From an uncultured Lachnospiraceae bacterium (GTDB lineage: Bacteria; Bacillota; Clostridia; Lachnospirales; Lachnospiraceae), in NCBI GenBank assembly GCA_947630025.1, contig CANRFZ010000010.1, positions 54,000 to 117,999 on the forward strand: a stretch of DNA of 64,000 nucleotides. The letters are read 5' to 3'. A program made the position numbers and the translations under genes. Positions 43,285-51,656 of this stretch are shown here, piece by piece. A model generated the notes under the pieces. That model had not been told where the DNA came from. It searched no databases and saw only the letters and a list, made by a program, of their open reading frames with translations. Within the stretch, counting starts at the first letter, position 1, and every line of letters starts with the position of its first letter.

Positions 43285-43312
43285 ATATCGGCTATCCCGT
43301 CCCAAATGCTTA
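43285..43312 (-). promoter_or_regulatory. Sigma-28 (SigD/FliA)-type promoter of flagellin
   Basis: On the minus strand, TAAG (43309-43312) and GCCGATAT (43285-43292) are separated by 16 nt, close to the flagellar consensus TAAA-N15-GCCGATAA. It lies 51 nt before the flagellin start. Confidence 0.8.
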
Positions 43313-43387
43313 GGGCTCATGACAAATTTTGTCCGTTTCACGACATATCTTCTCGAATGGCGTCCCGCCTTTTACAACGATTTGCGC

Positions 43388-45082
43388 TTACCGCCCTCTC
43401 CGCTTATAGCAGGCGGCGGCTATGCAGCCGAGCAGTAGAACGGCTATGGAAACGGCCAAAAGCACGACCGCTTCCGTGGAAATCTGCGTTCCCTCTCCTG
43501 CTGCGGTTTGTGCGCCTGCATCTTCCGCCGGGAAAGCGCCGTCCTGTCCCGGCATCCGTCCGCCGGCAAAGTCCTCTCCGTCACCGAAGTCTCCCGGGCC
43601 CGGCATCTGTCCACCGGCAAAGTCCTCTCCGTCACTGAAATCTCCTTGGCCCGGCATCTGCCCATCGGCAAAATCTTCTCCGCCGCCGAAGCCGCCATGC
43701 CCCGGCATCTGCCCGCCGCCAAAACCGTTTCCGCCGCCGAAGCCGCCGCTGGCAGAATTGTCAATGGTCACTTCCGTTTCGTCATCTCCGACGACCAATG
43801 TGCAGACATCCCCTGTTTCCATGTCCGGCGTGCTGGCGAGGACGGAAGAAAAGCTGCAGGGCACCGTCTCCGAAAGCAGTTCTTTGCCGCCGGAATCCCT
43901 GACCGCCACGGTCGTTCCCGCCTCCCCTGCAACAGACTGCATCAGGAAACCCTGCGGAGAAGAAGCATCAAAGCCCTCCGCCATGCCGCTGCTGCCGCAG
44001 GCAAGGACGGTTCCTCCACTAATGACGCAGACGCCGCCGTTTTCGCTGCCGCAGTCAATGGCGCAGCTCCCGCCGCTATCGCTGACACTGACAAGCAGCT
44101 TCCCGCCGCTGATATAGATATCTTTGTTGGAATCGAGTCCGTCCGCATCGCGCCCGTTTTCCACCGTGACCGTAATCTCGCCGCCGGTAATATTGATGAC
44201 GGAATTTCCGCTGTCTCCGCCGGCATTGAGCCCGTCGTCTTCAGATTGAATGTCCAGCGTGCCGCCGGCAACGGTAATCTGCACGGCCTCCAGCCCCTCA
44301 TAGCAGGACGGAATACGGATCTCTCCGGATTCCACATAGAGAAACGACGTCTCCTCGTCGTTGGAAACCGTGATTCCGTCATCCCCTGCGGAAAGCGTAA
44401 GGACGGCGTCCCTGATCCGCACACTGTCGTTTGCGTGAATGGCATCCTGCGCGGCGGTTACATCGACCGTGCCTCCCGTGAGCACAAAATCGTCGTTGCA
44501 CACAATACCGTGCCGGTACGCCGCCGTCACCCGAAGCGAACCCGCTCCGTTCACCGTCAGATCGTCCTTGGACCAGACCGTTCCGTCCACGCCTGCGGAA
44601 ACCGCCTCCTCACTGTAAGAGGCGCCGGAGGACAAGGTATTCTCGGCGCCGTCCTGCAGTGTCAGAAATACTTTGCCCGCCTGTTCCACCCGGAGGGCGG
44701 CGCTATCCTCGCAGTGGATGGACACGCTGGAAAACAGTAGCCAGATTTTGTCGTCGGCATCCGCTTCGATGATGACAGAGCCGTCGGAAAGCGCGCCGGA
44801 AAGCACATATTTTCCCGCATAGACAATATATACGTCCCCATTTTCGACGTAGGCGCCGTTGCCGCTCACCGTACTTTTTTCATCCGAGAGGGTTATGTAC
44901 GTCGCGGTTTCGGCATCCCACTCTGCATCCAGATCGTTAGACGTGAACATATCGTCACTGTTTTCTTCGCTTGCCATCACTGTGATACCAAACGCTTTGC
45001 CGTTCATAAACAGAATCGTCAGCAGCAGGGCACACACCGTGATTCCGATACACACCGCATCGATATGCTTATGTTTTGACAT
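43388..45082 (-). CDS. Membrane-anchored carbohydrate-binding-domain (DUF4353-like) beta-helix protein
   Basis: 564 aa. An N-terminal membrane segment (AVCIGITVCALLLTILFMNG) and a C-terminal one (EAVVLLAVSIAVLLLGCIAA) bracket the outer part. The main region repeats short strands typical of right-handed beta-helix/DUF4353 proteins (VNGAGSLRVTAAYRHGIVCN; VTAAQDAIHANDSVRIRDAV; INITGGEITVTVENGRDADG). Near 465-530 are Gly-rich repeats of about 18 residues (FGGGQMPGHGGFGGG; FADGQMPGQGDFSDG; FAGGQMPGPGDFGDG). It follows the DUF4956 gene by 23 nt. In Clostridia this trio (VTC domain, DUF4956, DUF4353/CotH protein) recurs; its biological role is not settled. Confidence 0.8.
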   Translation of the reverse strand: MSKHKHIDAVCIGITVCALLLTILFMNGKAFGITVMASEENSDDMFTSNDLDAEWDAETATYITLSDEKSTVSGNGAYVENGDVYIVYAGKYVLSGALSDGSVIIEADADDKIWLLFSSVSIHCEDSAALRVEQAGKVFLTLQDGAENTLSSGASYSEEAVSAGVDGTVWSKDDLTVNGAGSLRVTAAYRHGIVCNDDFVLTGGTVDVTAAQDAIHANDSVRIRDAVLTLSAGDDGITVSNDEETSFLYVESGEIRIPSCYEGLEAVQITVAGGTLDIQSEDDGLNAGGDSGNSVINITGGEITVTVENGRDADGLDSNKDIYISGGKLLVSVSDSGGSCAIDCGSENGGVCVISGGTVLACGSSGMAEGFDASSPQGFLMQSVAGEAGTTVAVRDSGGKELLSETVPCSFSSVLASTPDMETGDVCTLVVGDDETEVTIDNSASGGFGGGNGFGGGQMPGHGGFGGGEDFADGQMPGQGDFSDGEDFAGGQMPGPGDFGDGEDFAGGRMPGQDGAFPAEDAGAQTAAGEGTQISTEAVVLLAVSIAVLLLGCIAAACYKRRGR

Positions 45083-45105
45083 GGTTATTCTCCTTATTCC
45101 ATATA

Positions 45106-45777
45106 TTATCCCATATATTCCCCATTGAAACTCACAAGCACCGCGCTGGCCACGCCTTCCATTTCAGACAGTTCGTTGATAAAATCCGTGTTGTCGTCCT
45201 TTAAGCGCACTTCCAGATTCAGCTCAACATGGCCTTTCTGCGCGGTTTTGCTCTTGACGACACACCGCTGCGTCTGCTTTTCCAGATACGCTCTGGCCGC
45301 CTGTTCGCTTTCATGGCCGCTGCACTGCAATACCACGATATACGGATTGCTGTGGGATTTGCGGTTGACAAATACCAGCAGGATCAGGCCGATGATAACG
45401 CTGCCGATGACCGCCAGCGGAATCATGCCCGCCGCAAGGACGATACCTACGGCAATCGACCAAAACAGGAAAGCGATGTCCAACGGCTCCTTGATGGCCG
45501 TCCTGAAACGGACGATGGAAAGCGCGCCGACCATACCCAGCGAAAGCACTACATTCGAGGTGACGGCGAGAATCACAACCGTGGTAATCATGGTAAGCAC
45601 AATCAGCGTGACGCCGAAAGAAGAAGAATACATCACGCCGTTGTAAGTCTTTTTATAAATCAGAAAAATGAAAATGCCGAGCCCGAAGGCCAGCAGGAGC
45701 GCAAGCGCCATATCGAGGATACTCACACTGGCAATATTGTTTAAAAAACTGGATTTGAATATATCGTTGAAGCTCAT
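45106..45777 (-). CDS. DUF4956-domain membrane protein
   Basis: 223 aa. Four hydrophobic helices in the first ~140 residues (ALALLLAFGLGIFIFLIYK; LIVLTMITTVVILAVTSNVV; AFLFWSIAVGIVLAAGMIPL) and a soluble C-terminal domain (HSNPYIVVLQCSGHESEQAA, then LNLEVRLKDDNTDFINELSE). GALSIVRFRTAIKEPLD is the family's hallmark. AAGGAG precedes the start. It is the middle gene of the VTC-DUF4956-carbohydrate-binding cluster. The family is seen with polyphosphate polymerase-like VTC proteins; a channel or transport role is guesswork. Confidence 0.88.
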   Translation of the reverse strand: MSFNDIFKSSFLNNIASVSILDMALALLLAFGLGIFIFLIYKKTYNGVMYSSSFGVTLIVLTMITTVVILAVTSNVVLSLGMVGALSIVRFRTAIKEPLDIAFLFWSIAVGIVLAAGMIPLAVIGSVIIGLILLVFVNRKSHSNPYIVVLQCSGHESEQAARAYLEKQTQRCVVKSKTAQKGHVELNLEVRLKDDNTDFINELSEMEGVASAVLVSFNGEYMG

Positions 45778-45797
45778 GGAACGATCTCCTTTCTAAA

Positions 45798-45842
45798 ATT
45801 TCACCTATGAAAATTCCACCTATGAAAATTCCACCTGTCAAT
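45798..45842. repeat. 15-bp tandem repeat, three units
   Basis: ATTTCACCTATGAAA (45798-45812), ATTCCACCTATGAAA (45813-45827) and ATTCCACCTGTCAAT (45828-45842), in the gap between the VTC and DUF4956 genes. Confidence 0.9.
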
Positions 45843-45855
45843 GATAGAAAACGGC

Positions 45856-46527
45856 TCAGCCGTAAATACGGCACTGGGCATATTTCGAGAACGCGGACGC
45901 CCTGCGGCCCGTCATCTGGACGGCGTCCCGAATCACATCCGGAAGAAAAGCGTCCCACTTCACTTCCATTAAGATCGAGGAGTCGCCCGCCGGAACCGTC
46001 ACCAGATCCGCATTGAGGAAATCGGTACACCGCAGGCCGGTGCGGATGTTGTAATCGAATGTGACACGGACATTACCGGGTCGGTAGACAAACGGTTCCC
46101 GTGTGTAATCTACCACAACTTTTGGCCGAAGCCCTTCTGTTTTCATTTTATAACAAAACTCCTGCAAAAGCGGCGGCGCGTTCTGCCGGATCTGCGGGAT
46201 GCTGCCGTCAGCAATCTCCTGCGCCTGTTCTGCCGTAAGCCGCACCGCCTGTTTCCGGCACAGGCCGTTCAGTTTGCTCTTTTTTTCCAGATTTATGAAA
46301 CCGGTATCGCCGTTATAATAACGGATACGGAATTTTTCGCGCCGGTTGACGCCGTCGATCTTCTCCCGCAGCGCCCTGTCCGTGGGATCGTCAAAGTACA
46401 GACTGCGTATCCGGTATCTGCCGTCCGCGGCGTGTGCATCCGGTTCCATCAGAACACGCAGCCGGCTGCGCAGCGCCAGAAGATCGGCTGCATTGATCTC
46501 TATTTTCCATTCATGCCGGAAGTCCAT
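45856..46527 (-). CDS. VTC-domain (polyphosphate-polymerase-like) protein
   Basis: About 223 aa from MDFRHEWKIEI at 46527, with GGAGG 9 nt upstream; an upstream frame to 46596 runs through a tandem repeat and is rejected. The VTC fold is a tunnel of antiparallel strands lined by basic residues: HEWKIEIN, YRIRSLYFDDPTDRALREKI, RREKFRIRYYN, INLEKKSKLNGLCRKQAVRL, PKVVVDYTREPFVY and a metal-binding Glu in SILMEVKWDAFLP. These residues match the family's conserved positions. It may synthesise or handle polyphosphate or another nucleotide-derived product. Followed by DUF4956 and DUF4353-like genes. Confidence 0.85.
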   Translation of the reverse strand: MDFRHEWKIEINAADLLALRSRLRVLMEPDAHAADGRYRIRSLYFDDPTDRALREKIDGVNRREKFRIRYYNGDTGFINLEKKSKLNGLCRKQAVRLTAEQAQEIADGSIPQIRQNAPPLLQEFCYKMKTEGLRPKVVVDYTREPFVYRPGNVRVTFDYNIRTGLRCTDFLNADLVTVPAGDSSILMEVKWDAFLPDVIRDAVQMTGRRASAFSKYAQCRIYG

Positions 46528-46578
46528 CGTCATTCTCCTCCCTTGTACGCGCTTTTTTTCATCCTCGAATCTCTCGTC

Positions 46579-46660
46579 CTGTAATAGCGCCATCATCTGA
46601 TCTCTCCACCCTGCAATAGCGCCATCATCTGAGCTCTCTGCCCTGCAATAGCGCTATCAT
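46579..46660. repeat. 32-bp tandem repeat, about 2.6 units
   Basis: Units at 46579-46610, 46611-46642 and a partial from 46643 begin CTGYAATAGCGCCATCAT. The array lies upstream of the VTC gene. Confidence 0.9.
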
Positions 46661-46702
46661 AGCGGCGGAACAGGAAAATCGTATAACCTAAAAGAAACTA
46701 GC

Positions 46703-46741
46703 AAAAGCTCCGGCGTTCTGCCAGACAGACACCGGAGTTTT
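46703..46741. terminator. Rho-independent terminator after metK
   Basis: CTCCGG (46708-46713) and CCGGAG (46732-46737) form the stem, extended by AAAA/TTTT flanks, so it can act in both directions. It lies 126-164 nt past the metK stop on the minus strand. Confidence 0.7.
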
Positions 46742-46866
46742 GCTTCTTTTCCGCGATAAAATCCGCAATAAAATTTGTAATCATGATTCCTGCTAAGGAT
46801 CGTTCTCAGGATCGCAAGACCTTTATGAAAGTCGTTGCAAAGATCCTTGTAAAACCTTATCAAAAC

Positions 46867-48054
46867 TTATAAATATTTTTTCAGCGCATCCACTCTGTCG
46901 GTCTTCTCCCAAGGCAGATCCAGATCGAGGCGACCGAAGTGGCCGTATGCGGCGGTCTGCTTGTAGATCGGACGGCGCAGATCCAACATCTTGATAATGC
47001 CTGCCGGACGCAGATCAAAGTTCTCGCGCACGATGTCCACCAGCTTCTCGTCGGACAGTCTGCCCGTGCCGAACGTATCCACCATAACGGATGTGGGCTG
47101 CGCTACGCCGATGGCATAGGAAAGCTGGATCTCGCACTTGTCCGCCAGCCCTGCCGCCACGATATTCTTAGCCACATAGCGTGCCGCGTAAGCCGCGCTT
47201 CTGTCCACCTTGGTGCAGTCCTTTCCGGAGAAAGCGCCGCCGCCGTGACGGGCATATCCGCCGTAGGTGTCCACGATAATCTTACGTCCGGTAAGGCCCG
47301 CGTCGCCGTGAGGCCCGCCGATCACGAACCGGCCCGTCGGATTGATAAAGAATTTCGTATTGCCGTCGATCATCTCCTTCGGAAGCACCGGATCAAACAC
47401 ATATTTCTTGATATCCGCATGAATCTGTTCCTGCGTCACGTCAGGATCGTGCTGCGTGGACAGTACCACCGCCTCAAGGCGTACCGGCCTGCCGTTCTCG
47501 TCATACTCAACGGACACCTGACTCTTTCCGTCCGGACGCAGATAAGGCAGCGTACCGTCCTTGCGCACCTTGGTCAACTGCAGCGTCAGCTTGTGCGCCA
47601 GCGAGATGGGATAAGGCATATATTCCTCCGTCTCGTTGGTGGCATAGCCGAACATCATGCCCTGATCGCCCGCGCCGATGGCTTCGAGCTCCGCGTCGGA
47701 CATTTTGTTCTCCTTGGCCTCCAGCGCCTTGTCCACGCCCATGGCAATATCTGCGGACTGCTCATCGATGGCTACGAACACCGCGCAGGTGTTGCCGTCA
47801 AACCCGTACTCGGATTTGGTGTAGCCGATCTCCTTGACCGTATCGCGGACAACCTTCTGGATATCCACATAGGCATTCGTGGTGATCTCGCCCGTAACCA
47901 GCGCAAATCCCGTGCATACCGCCGTCTCGCAGGCAACGCGGCTCATGGGATCTTTTTCCATGCACGCATCCAGTATAGCGTCCGAAATGGCGTCGCAGAC
48001 TTTGTCGGGATGTCCTTCCGTCACCGACTCTGAGGTAAATAATCTTTTTTCCAT
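46867..48054 (-). CDS. metK: S-adenosylmethionine synthase
   Basis: 395 aa from [23 protein letters not shown] lies 8 nt upstream, and a 10-residue extension is rejected. Makes SAM from methionine and ATP. Signature motifs: [28 protein letters not shown], and [26 protein letters not shown]-like [20 protein letters not shown] follows. A SAM-I riboswitch with its terminator lies directly upstream, so the gene is switched off when SAM is plentiful. Confidence 0.97.
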   Translation of the reverse strand: MEKRLFTSESVTEGHPDKVCDAISDAILDACMEKDPMSRVACETAVCTGFALVTGEITTNAYVDIQKVVRDTVKEIGYTKSEYGFDGNTCAVFVAIDEQSADIAMGVDKALEAKENKMSDAELEAIGAGDQGMMFGYATNETEEYMPYPISLAHKLTLQLTKVRKDGTLPYLRPDGKSQVSVEYDENGRPVRLEAVVLSTQHDPDVTQEQIHADIKKYVFDPVLPKEMIDGNTKFFINPTGRFVIGGPHGDAGLTGRKIIVDTYGGYARHGGGAFSGKDCTKVDRSAAYAARYVAKNIVAAGLADKCEIQLSYAIGVAQPTSVMVDTFGTGRLSDEKLVDIVRENFDLRPAGIIKMLDLRRPIYKQTAAYGHFGRLDLDLPWEKTDRVDALKKYL

Positions 48055-48086
48055 ATCTGTTCTCCTTTTATGTATTTTTTGCATTT

Positions 48087-48113
48087 AAAAAGCCCGCCTA
48101 CAATGAAGCGGAC
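48087..48113 (-). terminator. Riboswitch expression-platform terminator of metK
   Basis: GTCCGC (48108-48113, minus strand) pairs with GCGGGC (48092-48097) with one wobble and is followed by a run of T, just before the metK ribosome-binding site. Confidence 0.8.
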
Positions 48114-48133
48114 CTGACAACCATGTGCAAATC

Positions 48134-48245
48134 CTCTTATTGTTCGATCGCCTTTCGGCAGTTTTTCGCTCAGGTTGGCACCTTCCTACGCAGGGGTTGC
48201 CGTGGCTTCACAGATCCTATGTATCTCCACCACTCTGAATAAGAG
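48134..48245 (-). promoter_or_regulatory. SAM-I (S-box) riboswitch aptamer
   Basis: Read on the minus strand: a 5' arm CTCTTATT, GTGGTGGAGA, then GAAGCCACGGCAACC, then GGTGCCAACCTGAGCG, and a closing AATAAGAG that pairs with the 5' arm. These are the hallmarks of the S-box. It is followed by a terminator and metK. Confidence 0.92.
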
Positions 48246-48349
48246 AAACTTCCTATGAAATTAAAATAAAACTTGTCCGGCGCACCATACCACAACACAC
48301 CTTCTGTACCTACCATACACCAGTACAAGGCGTATGTCAATAGAAATCT
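48246..48349. other. Intergenic region between murA and the riboswitch
   Basis: About 100 bp after the murA stop, AT-rich near the aptamer; it should contain the metK promoter. No further structure was recognised. Confidence 0.4.
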
Positions 48350-49642
48350 TCAGCCGACCTTCAGCTTGAATTTCTGCAGCTCCCGCTCCGCCTTCACGAT
48401 CTCGATCTGCGCCCCGAGACTCTGCAGTTTCAGGTGGAAATCTTCGTAGCCCCGCTGGATGTATTTGATATCGTCCACAATGGTGATGCCCTCCGCCGCA
48501 AGTCCGGCGATGACCAGCGCGGCTCCCGCACGCAGATCCGGCGCGGCGATACTCGCCCCCGTGTACTTGGGTACGCCGTCTATGATCGCGGTATTGCCTT
48601 CCACCTTGATATTGGCGCCCATCCGCGTCAGCTCATCCACGTATTTAAAGCGGTTCTCAAAAATGCTCTCCGTCACGATGCTGGTGCCCGCGGACAGTCC
48701 CAGCGTCACCGTGATCTGCGGCTGCATATCCGTCGGAAAGCCGGGATAGGGAAGCGTCTTCACATGGGTGTGGCCCAGCGGTTTCGACGCCACGACGCGA
48801 ACCGCGTCGTCCGATTCCTCCACCTCGCAGCCCAGCTCCAGCAGCTTGGCGCTGATGGATTCCAGATGCTTGGGGATCACGTTCTTAACCGTCACATCGC
48901 CTTTCGTCACCGCCGCGGCAAACATAAACGTACCGGCCTCGATCTGATCCGGAATAATCGTATACTCCGTTCCGTGGAGCTTCGGCACTCCCTTGATCCT
49001 GATCACATCGGTACCGGCTCCCTTGATGTTGGCGCCCATACTGTTGAGGAAGTTGGCCAGATCGACCACGTGCGGCTCCTTGGCCGCATTCTCGATCACC
49101 GTCTGCCCTTCCGCCATCGCCGCCGCCATCATCACGTTCATCGTGGCGCCCACCGTCACCACATCCATATAAATATGGCTGCCGGTCAGCTTCGCCGCCT
49201 CCGTGATAATCAGGCCGTGCTCGATGCGGACATCCGCGCCCAGCGCGCGAAACCCCTTGATGTGCTGGTCGATGGGCCGCAGCCCGATATTGCACCCGCC
49301 CGGCAGGGCCACCTCCGCCTTTTTATATTTGCCAAGAAGCGCGCCCAGCAGATAGTAAGACGCCCGGATCTTCTTGATATAATCGTCTTCGATCACCAGA
49401 TCATGAATCTGGGATGCGTTAATCTTCACCGTATGCCTGTCTGGTTTGGTAATGATAACGCCGATGCTTTCCATCGCCTGCATCAGCACATTCGTGTCCC
49501 TGACGTCCGGGATATTTTCTATTACAACGGTGTCGTCCGTCATCACGGCAGCCGCCAGAATCGCCAGCGCCGCGTTCTTCGCGCCGCCGATTTCCACCTC
49601 GCCGACTAACGGATTCCCGCCCTTAATCGCGTATTGTTCCAT
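48350..49642 (-). CDS. murA: UDP-N-acetylglucosamine 1-carboxyvinyltransferase
   Basis: 430 aa. First committed step of peptidoglycan synthesis: transfer of enolpyruvate from PEP to UDP-GlcNAc. The N-terminus has KGGNPLVGEVEIGGAKNAAL; the catalytic cysteine is in ALPGGCNIGLRPIDQHIKGF; SAGTSIVTESIFENRFKYVD and ADLRAGAALVIAGLAAEG mark the second half. The inside-out alpha/beta barrel repeat pattern is complete. It is a single gene with its own promoter and palindromes upstream. Confidence 0.96.
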   Translation of the reverse strand: MEQYAIKGGNPLVGEVEIGGAKNAALAILAAAVMTDDTVVIENIPDVRDTNVLMQAMESIGVIITKPDRHTVKINASQIHDLVIEDDYIKKIRASYYLLGALLGKYKKAEVALPGGCNIGLRPIDQHIKGFRALGADVRIEHGLIITEAAKLTGSHIYMDVVTVGATMNVMMAAAMAEGQTVIENAAKEPHVVDLANFLNSMGANIKGAGTDVIRIKGVPKLHGTEYTIIPDQIEAGTFMFAAAVTKGDVTVKNVIPKHLESISAKLLELGCEVEESDDAVRVVASKPLGHTHVKTLPYPGFPTDMQPQITVTLGLSAGTSIVTESIFENRFKYVDELTRMGANIKVEGNTAIIDGVPKYTGASIAAPDLRAGAALVIAGLAAEGITIVDDIKYIQRGYEDFHLKLQSLGAQIEIVKAERELQKFKLKVG

Positions 49643-49743
49643 AATGCCACCTATATCATAAACGAATTAAAATTCATACATAGCGTTAATAATTACTTAC
49701 AGTAGATGATACTCTCTGATGCCAGTACCGTAAATCATTCCGG

Positions 49744-49791
49744 GAGAATCCCGCAGGGATTCTCTAAGCGCAGATTGCTGAATCTGCGCTT
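49744..49791. promoter_or_regulatory. Two adjacent palindromes downstream of the murA promoter
   Basis: GAGAATCCC/GGGATTCTC (49744-49764, 3-nt loop) and AAGCGCAGATT/AATCTGCGCTT (49766-49791, 4-nt loop), both perfect. The second abuts the -10 box, so it may be an operator or a 5'-UTR hairpin. Confidence 0.6.
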
Positions 49792-49819
49792 ATTATACCA
49801 TATTTTGTATATTTGTAAA
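49792..49819 (-). promoter_or_regulatory. Promoter of murA
   Basis: On the minus strand, TTTACA (49814-49819), a 16-nt spacer and consensus TATAAT (49792-49797). About 150 nt separate it from the murA start. Confidence 0.65.
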
Positions 49820-49822
49820 TGC

Positions 49823-49833
49823 CCAGTTCAGCC
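49823..49833. repeat. Remnant end of the palindromic repeat
   Basis: The 11-bp sequence CCAGTTCAGCC, identical to the terminal repeat at 30842 and 37613, lies 5 nt past the M23 gene's stop. Nothing else of the element is seen here; a chance match is possible. Confidence 0.35.
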
Positions 49834-49838
49834 AACCA

Positions 49839-51425
49839 CTAATTCAAGTAATTAAGCGGATTCACCTGCGTGCCGTTGATCAGGATCTCAAAGTGCACGT
49901 GCGGCCCCGTAGAAACGCCGGTATTGCCGCTCAGCGCGATCTTCTGGCCCTGGCTCACGGTCTGTCCCGGAGATACCAGCACCTTGCTCAGATGTCCGTA
50001 CCTCGTCTGCCTGCCGTCCGCATGGTTGATATATACCACATAGCCATAGCCGCTTCCCCAGCCCGCCTTGGCAACGGTGCCTGCCGAAGACGCCATGACC
50101 GCGGTGCCCACCGGTGTCGCCCAGTCAACGCCCTTGTGGTACGTGCTGGCGCCCCGCGTAGGCGCTTTACGCCCGCCGAAGCCCGACGAAAGCCGTCCGC
50201 CGGAGATCGGTTTGATATAGGTAGGCGGAATCTTCGTTCCCCGCTCCACGATCTTGGCCACCGCTTCATAAGTGACTTCTTCTTTCAGAATCTCTCTGGA
50301 CATTTCCTCATTATTCCGATAGGCGACGTCCACCACCACCTTGCGGTGTCCGGCAGAAGGCTCCTGCAGCGTCTTTGTCTGCGTCGTGTACCAATCGTCG
50401 TTATCCACATAGATGACGTCCGCCTCGTAGTCTTCTTCATAATACATTTCTTCCGTCCGCTCCACGGACAACTCCGGCTCCGGAACCGTGACGGTGAGCT
50501 CGTCCCCCACGCGGATAATGGAATTTTCATCCTCTATCGTCTCGTTCATGGCGATCAGATCCGCCAGCGGAATCTCGTTTTTCTCGGCGATCTGCGACAA
50601 CGTATCTCCCGACACCACTTCGTAGATCTGCTCTTTTTCCTGCTCCTTGGTGACTTCCTCGATGGCCTGATCGAGCGGCGTGATCTCATAATTCTGCAGA
50701 TATGCCTCCACCACTTCCACCGTATCGCCGAAGCTGAGCGATTTCAGGCCCAAGTCGTAATCGGAGAAATCCTTCTCCACCTCCGGCTCGACCTCATCAA
50801 ACATATTGTCCATCTCGGCCACAACGCCGGCGTCCGTCATGACCTGCTGCGCTTCTTCCTCCTCCTTCTCCCGCTCCTCCTCGGAACAGATCTGCGCCGC
50901 CAGCGTATTCAGCTCCCGGCTGCCGTCCAGCGTCAGCTCCACATAGTACTGATGCTCCGTGTCGTACCGGTCGACAGACGCCTGCAGCAGCGCCAGCACC
51001 TCCTCCGTGCTGGCCAGATTCACGGTGTACTCGTTAATCTTGACCGTATAAGAACGATTCAGCGTCTCTTTCACGTTGCGGCGCAGAACCGCCAGCATAT
51101 TGGCGGTGATGTCAGCGGTATCGTCCACGGTGCCCCACAGGATCTCGCTGCCCTCATAACTCACCTCGCCGTCCGCCAGCACCAGCTCGTCACTGGTTCC
51201 CGCCAGCCTCCTGCGCGCGTCGATCAGGCATAGCTCCGCATTCTTCGGGTCCTCCGTAACGCCCACCTGCTCGCCGTTGAGATAAACCGTAAAAATATTG
51301 TCGCCCGTACTTTCCAGTTTCCGGTAATTGGGCAGGAAAAGCATACTGATAAAGATCGCAGCCATCGCAACCTTAATATACCCGATTTTCAGTTTTTTAT
51401 AATGTCTCGTCAGTTTTTTTATCAT
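49839..51425 (-). CDS. Membrane-anchored M23 peptidase with LysM and G5 domains
   Basis: 528 aa, cell-wall endopeptidase. An N-terminal anchor (YIKVAMAAIFISMLFLPNY) is followed by a ~200-residue domain, a LysM motif (YEVVSGDTLSQIAEKNEIPL), a G5-like domain (REILKEEVTYEAVAKIVERG) and an M23/LytM catalytic domain at about 415-528. The zinc ligands are in STYHKGVDWATPVG and TGPHVHFEILING, with HLSKVLVSPGQTVSQGQKI between. It should cleave peptide cross-links outside the cell. It stands alone, transcribed divergently from dinB. Confidence 0.93.
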   Translation of the reverse strand: MIKKLTRHYKKLKIGYIKVAMAAIFISMLFLPNYRKLESTGDNIFTVYLNGEQVGVTEDPKNAELCLIDARRRLAGTSDELVLADGEVSYEGSEILWGTVDDTADITANMLAVLRRNVKETLNRSYTVKINEYTVNLASTEEVLALLQASVDRYDTEHQYYVELTLDGSRELNTLAAQICSEEEREKEEEEAQQVMTDAGVVAEMDNMFDEVEPEVEKDFSDYDLGLKSLSFGDTVEVVEAYLQNYEITPLDQAIEEVTKEQEKEQIYEVVSGDTLSQIAEKNEIPLADLIAMNETIEDENSIIRVGDELTVTVPEPELSVERTEEMYYEEDYEADVIYVDNDDWYTTQTKTLQEPSAGHRKVVVDVAYRNNEEMSREILKEEVTYEAVAKIVERGTKIPPTYIKPISGGRLSSGFGGRKAPTRGASTYHKGVDWATPVGTAVMASSAGTVAKAGWGSGYGYVVYINHADGRQTRYGHLSKVLVSPGQTVSQGQKIALSGNTGVSTGPHVHFEILINGTQVNPLNYLN

Positions 51426-51451
51426 AATGTCTATCTATCCGCGCACACCAT

Positions 51452-51530
51452 CTGCGCATATTTCCGGCGCACATTTTCCACGCATACCGCCTGCGCATAT
51501 CTCCGCGCATATTTTCCGCGCATAGGCGCG
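51452..51530. repeat. Imperfect ~39-bp tandem repeat
   Basis: CTGCGCATAT recurs at 51452 and 51491, each followed by TTTCCG/CTCCGC and CGCAT-rich sequence, upstream of both the M23 and dinB genes. Confidence 0.65.
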
Positions 51531-51656
51531 CCTGCATCACTCGTCTCTCCAAACGCCGCGCCGTCTGTCCGCGGGCCGGCGCCTCGGTAACAATTCTGTA
51601 ACATTTAACATTCTATCAGTATTTCCCAAAAAAGTAAAGTGATGTATAATGAGGCC

